In this document: positions 8,553 through 16,020 of the stretch, piece after piece
How positions within the stretch are numbered: position 1 is the stretch's first letter
How the letters are laid out: every line of letters starts with the position of its first letter
NCBI GenBank assembly: GCA_947168335.1
Contig: CAMVLM010000027.1
Span: forward strand, 1-34,935
Length of the DNA stretch: 34,935 bases
DNA from: an uncultured Butyrivibrio sp.
GTDB taxonomy: Bacteria; Bacillota; Clostridia; Lachnospirales; Lachnospiraceae
Direction: 5' to 3'
Notes under the pieces: model-generated
The model's input: only the letters and a program-made list of their open reading frames with translations
What the model was told of the DNA's origin: nothing
The model's database searches: none
Position numbers and translations under genes: made by a program

Positions 8553-9688
8553 GCCCGGATAATTATACCCTTTTGTATGATGTATCGGATACTATAGTCA
8601 TCATCCATTAGGATTATGTTTGCGTATTTTCCGGGTGCTATGGAGCCGTAGTCGTGATCAATCCCGATTGATCTTGCAGGATTCTCAGTGGCGCTTTTTA
8701 TGGCCTTTTCCAGCGGAATTTTCATTTTAATAACGGCTGTTTTCATACAATTAAACAGGTTTGTCGCTGAACCTGCTATGGTTGAAGGATCTGAGGAAAG
8801 AGTAGCGCGGTTACCTGTCACATTAACCTTCTGGCCGCCGAGCTGATAGGTTCCGTCAGGGAGACCTGTTGCTTCCATGCTATCCGAGATGAGAATGATT
8901 TTATCTTCGGAGAAGGAATTGTACACGAATCTGACCATTGCAGGGTGTATATGGATACCGTCTGCTATAAGCTCGACCTCTGCATTGTTTTCAAGAGCGG
9001 CGATTACAGGCCCCGGATTTCTGTGGTTTATTCCGTTCATGGCGTTGAACAGATGGGTTACATGTCCGGCACCCTTTCTAAATGCGGCAGTTGCGGTGTC
9101 GTAGTCGCACATGGTGTGAGCGATTGAGATATTTACGCTGTCAGAGAGCTTTTCTATAAATTCCATGCTGCCCTCAAGCTCCGGGGCAATATCTACAAGT
9201 TTAATCATATTTCCGCACAGTCCCTGAAGATTGTGGAACATTTCTATGTCAGGAAGAGATAAGTATTTGGGGTTCTGTGCACCTGATTTTTCTTTACTGA
9301 TGAACGGGCCTTCCATATTTATACCAACGAGGTCTGCAATAGGAGCAGAGACCGATTTATTCTCATCTGCGAAGGCCTTTGCGGTAGTACAGATGCTGCT
9401 CAGTATTTCCTTGCTGTATGTCATTGTTGCGGGACATATGGCAAGGATACCGTTTTGCGCTTCGTACCTTGCAATTTCAGTAAGACCGTCCGGGTCTGCG
9501 TCGCAGAAATCATGTCCCATAGCACCATGAAAATGTATGTCAACAAGCCCCGGAATTGCAATAAGTCCAGAGGCATCAAGCTGCTCATCATCACAGGTAA
9601 CTTCTGTTATCCGATCTCCTGATATGAATATGTCCTTATTTTCAAAAATGTGGTTTTCTGTGTAAACTCTTGCGCCGGTTATTTTCAT
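8549..9688 (-). CDS. nagA: N-acetylglucosamine-6-phosphate deacetylase
   Basis: A full-length protein of 379 residues. Amidohydrolase hallmarks are all present: metal ligands DIHFHG, NMEGPFIS, the histidine segments SIAHT and VTHLFNAMN, and the catalytic aspartate in LISDSMEATGLPDGTY. It converts GlcNAc-6-P to GlcN-6-P and acetate, supplying NagB or peptidoglycan precursor synthesis. It lies 12 bp downstream of nagB and is surely cotranscribed with it. AAGGA lies upstream of the start. Unlike its partner nagB, it shows no deletion, so it may still serve cell-wall recycling even if catabolism is lost. Confidence 0.95.
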   Translation of the reverse strand: MKITGARVYTENHIFENKDIFISGDRITEVTCDDEQLDASGLIAIPGLVDIHFHGAMGHDFCDADPDGLTEIARYEAQNGILAICPATMTYSKEILSSICTTAKAFADENKSVSAPIADLVGINMEGPFISKEKSGAQNPKYLSLPDIEMFHNLQGLCGNMIKLVDIAPELEGSMEFIEKLSDSVNISIAHTMCDYDTATAAFRKGAGHVTHLFNAMNGINHRNPGPVIAALENNAEVELIADGIHIHPAMVRFVYNSFSEDKIILISDSMEATGLPDGTYQLGGQKVNVTGNRATLSSDPSTIAGSATNLFNCMKTAVIKMKIPLEKAIKSATENPARSIGIDHDYGSIAPGKYANIILMDDDYSIRYIIQKGIIIRA

Positions 9689-9700
9689 GGTTTTTTCCTT

Positions 9701-10222
9701 TTAGTCGTTTATCTCCGATAGAGCAGCTTCGTCAGCAATTACTGTACAGTCAGGGTGGGACTGAAGGATTGATGCGGGAACCTCTTGTGTGATGCCTTCG
9801 TGGAGTGCTTTTTTTAGTATATGTGCTTTGTTTTCTCCGCTTACCAGCAGCAATATTTGTTTTGCCTGCATTATAGATTTAATACCAACTGTTATCGCTC
9901 CTCCTGGTTCGTTCTCTTCATTTTCAAAGAACCTTCTGTTGGATTTTATGGTGCTGTCTGCAAGGCGGACAATGTGAGTCGTGGAGGAAAAATCAGCACC
10001 GGGCTCGTTGAAACCAATGTGACCGTTGGTTCCAAGACCAAGGAGCTGCAGGTCGATTCCGCCACTGTTATAGCGGTCTATGAGCCGGCGATAGGCTCCA
10101 ATAGGAGTGCTCCCTGTTGCAAGTCCAAGAACAGAGGCGGGATTGCGTGTAATCTGAGCGGATATTATATCTGCAGCAAGGTTGCTCATTTGTTCATAAT
10201 CAGGAACTTTGAATACTTTCAT
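9701..10222 (-). CDS. nagB: Glucosamine-6-phosphate deaminase with internal in-frame deletion
   Basis: Only 173 residues, against about 240-265 for NagB. The N-terminus is normal (VLGLATGSTPIGAYRRLIDRYNSG), then jumps straight to GIDLQLLGLGTNGHIGFNEPG, which in the family lies about 75 residues later. The remainder is normal (NRRFFENEENEPGGAITVGI and the C-terminus). The missing block contains the conserved (N)xDEY segment with the catalytic base (Asp72 in E. coli NagB) and core strands of the Rossmann-like fold. The joint is near 10058-10066 and keeps frame. Loss of activity is very likely. Start and ribosome binding site (AGGGGG, 4-5 bases before ATG) are intact. Normally the enzyme turns GlcN-6-P into fructose-6-P plus ammonia. 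Confidence 0.9.
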   Translation of the reverse strand: MKVFKVPDYEQMSNLAADIISAQITRNPASVLGLATGSTPIGAYRRLIDRYNSGGIDLQLLGLGTNGHIGFNEPGADFSSTTHIVRLADSTIKSNRRFFENEENEPGGAITVGIKSIMQAKQILLLVSGENKAHILKKALHEGITQEVPASILQSHPDCTVIADEAALSEIND

Positions 10223-10394
10223 TTTTGCCCCCTAATATGTGATCAGATTCTTATTTGTAAGGGAAAAAACAGTAATTCAGGATATATTTCTTATCTATAT
10301 GTTATGATTAATTATAGATTTAAGTCAAATGCGGAAAATGCAGATAGTGACAGCGTTTCTCTACGTCAGAGCCTGAAAATGGGGAGGGTTTATT

Positions 10395-11070
10395 TTGAGT
10401 ATTTCAAAGCTTAATGAACTGGGAGTTATGATTGATTGTTCCAGAAATGCAGTAGTAAATCTTTCTGCGCTCAAGGAGTTTATAAAAATCTGCTCTGAGT
10501 TTGGATATGATTATGTGGGGCTTATTCAACGAAAGTTGTGAATATCGGTATGGATGAGACCCATATGGTAGGTCTTGGCAGATATCTTGATATTCATGGC
10601 TATCAGAACAGGGTTGATATAATAATGTCTCATCTTGAAATGGTGGTGGGACTTTGTAAAAAATACGGGCTTAAACCACAGATGTGGAGTGATATGTTTT
10701 TCAGGCTTCTTACTTGTGGGGGATATGGTGCGAAAAACAGTGAGGATGCCCAAAAGCTTGTAGAAAGGTTCAGGAGCGAAATAAAGATTCCCGAGGGACT
10801 TGAGCTTGTTTACTGGGATTATTACAGCACTGATGAAAAGCATTTTGAAAACATCATTGAGCAGCACAAGGCGCTGACTTCAGATTAAAACAGAGATTGC
10901 AGGATATAGAGAAATATCTTGATGATTATCTAAAAGGTAAGTTAACAGGCATTGATGAACTGGAAACAAAATCAATGCCTGTTGGTTATGCTCTTCACGG
11001 AGCATCTAAGGATGCTCCGGAATATAACAGATATGAGAAGTTTGTAACCACGTCCAGGCTGTCCTGGTAA
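10395..11070 (+). pseudogene. GH20 beta-N-acetylhexosaminidase remnant with two internal deletions
   Basis: Three fragments of one GH20-type gene lie in order but in different frames. The first begins at TTG 10395 (GGGGAGGG upstream) and reads ...LKEFIKICSEFGYDYVGL before stopping at 10541. The second holds the catalytic Asp-Glu pair in NIGMDETHMVGLGRYLD, then KPQMWSDMFFR and LELVYWDYYSTDEKHFENII, ending at 10888. The third reads RLQDIEKYLDDYLKGKLTG and ends RLSW at 11070. Joints lie near 10515-10530 and 10875-10890. I estimate over 100 residues missing at each, from memory of the family. The intact enzyme would release GlcNAc for the adjacent nag genes. Family assignment is secure for the middle fragment and good for the others. 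Confidence 0.8.
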
Positions 11071-11088
11071 AAATCATATTCAGGCGCT

Positions 11089-11976
11089 TTAGCACACTTT
11101 ATATTCATGCTTTACGTCAAATTTTTTCTCAAGTGCATTCATCATGATATTCATGGCAAGATTTGCTTTTTTGTCCATATCATGATGAATGACTGCGGGA
11201 TTAGAGGTGTTATCTGCGTTATCAAGGGTAGAGACAACTAATATCTCTGATAATGGCAGATGCTGTCTTACTTCCATTCCCAAAAAGGTGCCGAGTACCA
11301 GTACCTTTTTGTTTTCCAGCTTCTTAAAGTCCTTATCGGACATTTCTGAGTAAATAAGAGTCATATTCTTTGGCATGGCTGAGGATATGTATTCAAGATA
11401 CCCTTCGTTGTAGTAATTATCTGTGATCAGGTAGAAATCTCTGCCGAGCTTTTCCCGGGCTTTTCCAATTATTGTCTCTATATCTGTGTGAATCTGGTAA
11501 AAGAGGAAATCGTTTATCATCATGTCCAGACACAGTATCGGAATGAAGTAATTTCCTGACATCATCTTAAAATCGTGTTCACTTAAATCTATGGCAATAA
11601 TTCCGTCAAGTCCGCTGACGGGTTCGTAGGAGTCAAGTGAGGGCTCGATTGGAAGCAGCATAAAATTGTATTTCATTCTGGCAAAACGCTCCGCAAGAAG
11701 ACTGATAAGCTGCATGATTTCAGCATTTCTTGATGCGGTTTTCGAGTCAAGACTGTAAACAACACCTATGGAATAGACTGCTTTTGCCTCTGATCCGGAT
11801 TTGTATTTCTCAGGGATGCTGTAATTAAGCAGGTTGGCAACCTGAAGAACCTTTTTTCTGGTGGCATCACTGATCTTAGCTCCCTTTTTATCATTAAGTA
11901 CATAGGAAACTGTTGCAACAGAAACGCCTGCCTTTTTGGCAATGTCCCTTACGGTTGCTTTTTTTTCTTCACTCAT
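11089..11976 (-). CDS. LacI-family transcriptional regulator of the adjacent alpha-glucan operon
   Basis: The N-terminal LacI helix-turn-helix is clear (TVRDIAKKAGVSVATVSYVLN, split TVRDIAKKAGVS / VATVSYVLN, residues 8-28), followed by the hinge NLLNYSIP. The effector domain is periplasmic-binding-like but short; the total of 295 residues compares with about 330-340 usually, and I see no abrupt joint, so it looks like a compact variant. It is divergent from the lipoprotein-GH13-transport operon, and the gap holds repeated GTTAAC sites. The simplest reading is a maltodextrin-responsive repressor (MalR-like) controlling both directions. It converges with the GH20 remnant, 18 bp apart. Confidence 0.9.
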   Translation of the reverse strand: MSEEKKATVRDIAKKAGVSVATVSYVLNDKKGAKISDATRKKVLQVANLLNYSIPEKYKSGSEAKAVYSIGVVYSLDSKTASRNAEIMQLISLLAERFARMKYNFMLLPIEPSLDSYEPVSGLDGIIAIDLSEHDFKMMSGNYFIPILCLDMMINDFLFYQIHTDIETIIGKAREKLGRDFYLITDNYYNEGYLEYISSAMPKNMTLIYSEMSDKDFKKLENKKVLVLGTFLGMEVRQHLPLSEILVVSTLDNADNTSNPAVIHHDMDKKANLAMNIMMNALEKKFDVKHEYKVC

Positions 11977-11999
11977 AAGATTATCTTCCTTCTGGTTAA

Positions 12000-12013
12000 G
12001 TTAACATGTTAAC
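12000..12013. promoter_or_regulatory. Perfect palindrome, likely operator for the LacI-type regulator gene
   Basis: GTTAACATGTTAAC is a perfect 14-bp palindrome, 23 bp upstream of the regulator's ATG and preceded by another half-site (GGTTAAG, 11994-12000). The same TTAAC element recurs on the other side of the gap in front of the uptake operon, so one repressor probably binds both. The binding protein is inferred from position. Confidence 0.6.
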
Positions 12014-12038
12014 CCAATAATAGCAGAAACATTTGTTG

Positions 12039-12067
12039 TTGACAAGTGACTATCGACGTGTTATTAC
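12039..12067 (+). promoter_or_regulatory. Promoter of the alpha-glucan uptake operon
   Basis: A consensus -35 TTGACA (12039-12044) is followed 17 bp later by TATTAC (12062-12067, four of six to TATAAT). Transcription would start near 12074, inside the TTAAC cluster, which fits repression of initiation. Confidence 0.6.
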
Positions 12068-12071
12068 TAAT

Positions 12072-12097
12072 TTAACAATTAACTTAACAAGGTTAAC
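12072..12097 (+). promoter_or_regulatory. Operator cluster of four TTAAC elements
   Basis: TTAAC occurs at 12072, 12079, 12084 and 12093 (the last within GTTAAC), covering the predicted start of transcription and ending about 8 bp before the GGGAGGA ribosome binding site. Together with the palindrome at 12000-12013 it suggests cooperative binding of the divergent LacI-type regulator. Confidence 0.55.
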
Positions 12098-12118
12098 AAA
12101 CGTGTGGGAGGATATAAA

Positions 12119-12871
12119 ATGAGAGCAAAGAGGGTTATGAACAAGGCTATATCAATAGCAGCTACAGCTATGATCGCTACAACTGTTTTAACAGGATGCG
12201 GAAGCGCAGCAGCTGCACCTGAAGCAGAGAGTATTACTGTTACGTTTATGAATCAGGATGAAACACTGGGAACAGTAAGTGCCACAGCAGGAGAGCTGCT
12301 TGATGCATCCTCATATGAGAGCTTTGAAAGCATTGAGGAGGGCGAGTTTAACGGCTGGTATGAGACACCTACTTATCTGGAGTCAAGCAAAAAGGATTTA
12401 TCCAAGGATATTTTTTCTAAGGACACCACTCTTTACGGTGATTTCAGAGCAAATGAGGTTGCCGAGGATACAAGGCTCTGGTATGTGGCAGGAACTTCTA
12501 CAAAAGGATCTCTTGCAATAAACAACTGGGCTGCTGCAATAAGCGATGATGAAAAGGCACAGTTCCAGCTTACAAGTACAGGTAATCCCAATGAGTTTTC
12601 ACTGACAATTGATCTATATGAGGGAGATCAGTTCCAGGTTATACATGACTGGGCCTGGGATGGACAGAAGGGATTTGGCAAGTTCACCGGTCTTGACCCC
12701 GAGCAGATGGAGAATGCAGGCGGCCTTGGCGGAACAGATGATACATCAAATGTTCAGGTCCTTCAGGATGGAAACTATACAATCACATTGACAACAAATC
12801 CTGATAATGAGGCGCAGGATACCCTTACAGTAGTAAGAAATTCTGATCCGGTATCAGAACCAGCAGAATAA
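12119..12871 (+). CDS. Surface lipoprotein with starch-binding-like domain
   Basis: A 250-residue protein with a lipoprotein signal (hydrophobic 11-22, lipobox LTGC, Cys27). Residues about 45-105 resemble a Listeria-Bacteroides/InlB-B-type repeat: VTFMNQDETLGTV ... GEFNGWYETPTY. Residues about 115-240 (LWYVAGTST, NPNEFSLTIDLYEGDQFQVI, WAWDGQKGFG, NYTITLTT) resemble the beta-sandwich starch-binding modules of SusE/SusF or CBM26 type. The likely role is holding alpha-glucans at the cell surface for the transporter encoded downstream. The ATG at 12119 is chosen over the GTG at 12104 because GGGAGGA lies 6 bases before it. First gene of the operon, 9 bp ahead of the GH13 gene. Lipoprotein status is firm; glucan binding is inferred. 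Confidence 0.8.
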   Translation: MRAKRVMNKAISIAATAMIATTVLTGCGSAAAAPEAESITVTFMNQDETLGTVSATAGELLDASSYESFESIEEGEFNGWYETPTYLESSKKDLSKDIFSKDTTLYGDFRANEVAEDTRLWYVAGTSTKGSLAINNWAAAISDDEKAQFQLTSTGNPNEFSLTIDLYEGDQFQVIHDWAWDGQKGFGKFTGLDPEQMENAGGLGGTDDTSNVQVLQDGNYTITLTTNPDNEAQDTLTVVRNSDPVSEPAE

Positions 12872-12880
12872 GGAGTCAAA

Positions 12881-14557
12881 ATGAATCAGCACGCACTACA
12901 GCATATACCGGACTCTTCATATTGCTTTCCTGTGTCAAAAAGCAGAATGATCATAAGACTTAGAACAGCGCGTAATGATGCGGTGAAAATCTGGATTGTA
13001 TACGAGAGCAAGTACAAGATTGGAGAATCCCAGAAAAAGAAGCTTATGACAAAGGAGCTTACGGGTTCGCTTTTTGACTACTATTCTGTGACACTGGATC
13101 TTACAGATACCAGACTTGCATATGTTTTCTATATTTTCGATGGGAAGAATTATTATTATTTTTCTGAGGACGGATTGACAGAAAGCTATGATTTTTCCAA
13201 GGGCTACTACAATTTCTTTCAATATCCGTACATCAATGAGGCGGATGTGCTATGCAGAGTTGACTGGTTAAAGGATGCTTGCTTTTATCAGATCTTCATC
13301 GACAGATTTGCCATAGGTGATAAGGAAAAAAATACAGATTATATCACCATGAAATGGGGAGAGATTCCGGGGAGCAAAAGCTTTGCAGGCGGTGACTTAA
13401 AGGGAATTATTTCAAAGCTGGACTATATTAAGGAGCTTGGCTGCAATGCTTTGTATCTGACACCGATTTTCAAGGCTCCATCTAATCATAAGTATGATAT
13501 TGTGGATTATTTTGAGGTGGATGAGCATTTTGGAAATAAAGAGGACCTTAGGAATTTGATAACGGGGCTTCATGAGAGAGGTATGAGGATTGTTCTGGAT
13601 GCTGTATTTAACCATACGAGCGAACATAACGAGAAATTTGAGGATGTGGTGAAAAACGGAGCAAAATCCCCTTATTATGAATGGTTTGTGATTGATGGTG
13701 AGTTTCCGACCAAGGAGCCTCTCAATTATGAGGTATTTGCAGGGTGTAAATATATGCCGAAGTGGAATACCTCAAATGAGAAGGTTCAGGAGTATCTGAT
13801 CTCGATAGCTCTCTATTATATTAAAGAGTTCGATATCGATGGCTGGCGTCTTGATGTTTCGGATGAGATAAGCCACAGTTTCTGGAGAAGGTTCAGAAAA
13901 GCCGTTAAGTCAGCTAAAAAAGACGCAGTAATCATCGGAGAAAACTGGCATGATGCCTCAAATTACTTAAGAGGCGATCAGTATGACAGTATCATGAATT
14001 ATGCTTTTACCAAGGCTGCCCTTGACTATTTTGCATATAATAAGATGGATGCGACAAAAACTGCAGAAAAGCTGAATGATATCCTTGCAAGAAACACGGA
14101 TACGGTTAATGATATGATGATGAACCTGTTGGACAGCCACGATACAGACAGGTTTTTCAGCGAAGTATCTGAGAACAGGGAGAAACTTAAAGCGGCGTTG
14201 TGTCTGCTGTATATGTTCCCCGGAGCACCTTCTGTTTTCTATGGAACAGAGTGCTATACACCGGGCGGCTATGACCCTGACTGCAGGAGATGCATGGACT
14301 GGAAGGCTGCCGGAGAGGATCTCGATGTGAAAAAGCTATTGAGGAAGCTTTCTGATGTCCGGAAAAAATGCGCTTTTGAATACAGCGGCACAAGGATAGA
14401 AGTATCAGAAGACGGCAGAATCCTTGTTGTAAAGAGAGCGGGGAATGGCGCAGATGCCATGCTTTTGATAAATCAGACAGACAAACCCGGAAAATATGGG
14501 GATAAAGAAGTAAAGCCGATGGAATACAGGCTGTTTGCAGATGGAGGCGAGATATGA
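12881..14557 (+). CDS. Cytoplasmic GH13 alpha-amylase family enzyme (neopullulanase/cyclomaltodextrinase type)
   Basis: The protein has 558 residues and no signal peptide, so it acts in the cytoplasm on imported maltodextrins. An N-terminal beta domain (about 1-125, CBM34-like) precedes the barrel (DACFYQIFIDRFAIGD). GH13 regions: VLDAVFNHTSEHN (region I), GWRLDVSDE with nucleophile D325 (II), VIIGENWHD with acid/base E354 (III), LLDSHDTDRF with D421 (IV). MNQHAL is the start, with GGAG just upstream. The last four bases overlap the next gene as ATGA, indicating translational coupling. The N-domain and substrate-loop layout favour cyclomaltodextrinase/neopullulanase over secreted amylase; maltogenic amylase is an alternative. 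Confidence 0.92.
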   Translation: MNQHALQHIPDSSYCFPVSKSRMIIRLRTARNDAVKIWIVYESKYKIGESQKKKLMTKELTGSLFDYYSVTLDLTDTRLAYVFYIFDGKNYYYFSEDGLTESYDFSKGYYNFFQYPYINEADVLCRVDWLKDACFYQIFIDRFAIGDKEKNTDYITMKWGEIPGSKSFAGGDLKGIISKLDYIKELGCNALYLTPIFKAPSNHKYDIVDYFEVDEHFGNKEDLRNLITGLHERGMRIVLDAVFNHTSEHNEKFEDVVKNGAKSPYYEWFVIDGEFPTKEPLNYEVFAGCKYMPKWNTSNEKVQEYLISIALYYIKEFDIDGWRLDVSDEISHSFWRRFRKAVKSAKKDAVIIGENWHDASNYLRGDQYDSIMNYAFTKAALDYFAYNKMDATKTAEKLNDILARNTDTVNDMMMNLLDSHDTDRFFSEVSENREKLKAALCLLYMFPGAPSVFYGTECYTPGGYDPDCRRCMDWKAAGEDLDVKKLLRKLSDVRKKCAFEYSGTRIEVSEDGRILVVKRAGNGADAMLLINQTDKPGKYGDKEVKPMEYRLFADGGEI

Positions 14558-16008
14558 TAAATGGTGGAAAAAAGGCGATTTCTCTTATGCTGGCAATGAC
14601 TATGCTGAGCACAGTATCAGCATGCGGTAAGTCCGGAGCGGCAAAGGGCGCTTCTTCAGCTGAAGATGGAGAGATCACACTGAGAATTCTGGAAAACGAT
14701 ACGGCTAAAGAGAAGGGTTATCTGGATGAGCTTCTGACAGCTTTTAATGAAGAATATAAGGATAAAGGAATTCAGGCAGTTGATGCAAATATGGAGGAGT
14801 ACAGTAATCTGGCTGAAAATGGCCCTTATGGCTATGGACCAGATGTTATTTATCAGGCCAATGACAAGCTTATGGCCTATGCAGAGGACAAGCACATTCT
14901 TGCGTTAAACAGGGAGGATTTTGAGTGTGCTGACAAGATTCCCGATGAGGCGTGGAATGCATTTACACTTAGTGTCGATGGAAAGCAGTATACCTGCGGA
15001 ATCCCGATAAATGTTCAGGAGCCTATGCTTTTTTACAGAAAGGATATGTTGCCTGAAGGCTGGGAGAGCAATTGGGATGGCGATGGTAATGGAATTCCGG
15101 ATTTCCTTGAGGACTGGAGCTCGCTGTATAAGTATTCCGAAGAAGTGGTAAATACTTCAAATGGCGAAAAATACGGTCTGGTTGCGCCTTGTAATGATCT
15201 GTATATGATGGCTGAATTCTTCTTTTCTTATGGTGGATATATTTTTGGAAAGACTGAGGATGGAGCTGTCAATTCCGAGGATATTGGTTTTGCTAAAAAA
15301 GATGCAGCAAAGGGAATGATGGCTCTGAAGCAGTTTTCAGGAATCATGAGTGAGGAATGCCTTGATGATTCCATAAAGCAGAGCAGATATTCCAAGGTGG
15401 CAGATGGTACATATTTTTGTTCTATATCAACACCTGATACATACGTGTTATTCCACGACAGACTCAAGGAAGTATATCAAAACGAGGGGCTTAGTGAGAG
15501 CGAAGCCGATGAGAAGGCAAGTGAAAACCTTGGAATGGTTGAACTTCCTGCAAAGCTTCCCTCTTCAGGTGATCTTACAAGCGGAGAAAAGGATATCGAC
15601 ACGATAGTTATGGGCGGTGTAAATGGTTATGGAATCAGTGCATACACCGAGCACAGAGAGGCCTGCATCGAGTTTGTTAACTTTGCAAGCAGCTACGACA
15701 TGGTCAAAAAGAGAGCGGATATTCTTGGAATAGCACCTACAAGATCAGATGCTGCATCAGACCTTGGCGGGGTTACATCCATGATATTTGACAGTTTAAA
15801 TGCGGGTCATATTTATCTTATGCCTTCTGTAAAGGCGGTTGATCAGATATGGGATCCCGTCGGCACGCTTCTTAGTGATGTGGCTAAGGATGCCTTCAGG
15901 GAAAAGAAGAATGAAACCGTTAAGTATGCGGATGAAAGCCAGATGCAGGAAGCGCTTGAAGGTACTTCAAAGAGCATCTATGATGCAATTTACACTTTGT
16001 CTAATTAA
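14554..16008 (+). CDS. malE: Maltodextrin-type ABC transporter solute-binding lipoprotein
   Basis: A 484-residue lipoprotein (lipobox VSAC, Cys24) of the family 1 extracellular solute-binding proteins. It has the lobes typical of MalE-like proteins: ITLRILENDTAKEKGYLDEL near the N-terminus, PDVIYQANDKLMAYAED, then CGIPINVQEPMLFYRKDMLPEGW and late segments such as MGGVNGYGISAYTEHREACIEFVNF. It is longer than E. coli MalE, with an inserted DGNGIPDFLEDW calcium-loop-like stretch. Placement between a GH13 enzyme and MalF/MalG-type permeases supports maltodextrin as ligand. It begins in an ATGA overlap with the GH13 stop codon. Confidence 0.9.
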   Translation: MINGGKKAISLMLAMTMLSTVSACGKSGAAKGASSAEDGEITLRILENDTAKEKGYLDELLTAFNEEYKDKGIQAVDANMEEYSNLAENGPYGYGPDVIYQANDKLMAYAEDKHILALNREDFECADKIPDEAWNAFTLSVDGKQYTCGIPINVQEPMLFYRKDMLPEGWESNWDGDGNGIPDFLEDWSSLYKYSEEVVNTSNGEKYGLVAPCNDLYMMAEFFFSYGGYIFGKTEDGAVNSEDIGFAKKDAAKGMMALKQFSGIMSEECLDDSIKQSRYSKVADGTYFCSISTPDTYVLFHDRLKEVYQNEGLSESEADEKASENLGMVELPAKLPSSGDLTSGEKDIDTIVMGGVNGYGISAYTEHREACIEFVNFASSYDMVKKRADILGIAPTRSDAASDLGGVTSMIFDSLNAGHIYLMPSVKAVDQIWDPVGTLLSDVAKDAFREKKNETVKYADESQMQEALEGTSKSIYDAIYTLSN

Positions 16009-16020
16009 GGAGCTTATGTA

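Noticed and set aside
10526..10867. Minus-strand open frame opposite the GH20 remnant
   Set aside because: The plus strand encodes clear GH20 motifs in this stretch; the reverse frame is a shadow.
11089..11976. Short LacI regulator considered as another internally deleted gene
   Set aside because: No abrupt joint is visible; the sensor domain reads continuously and the length is within what compact family members show.
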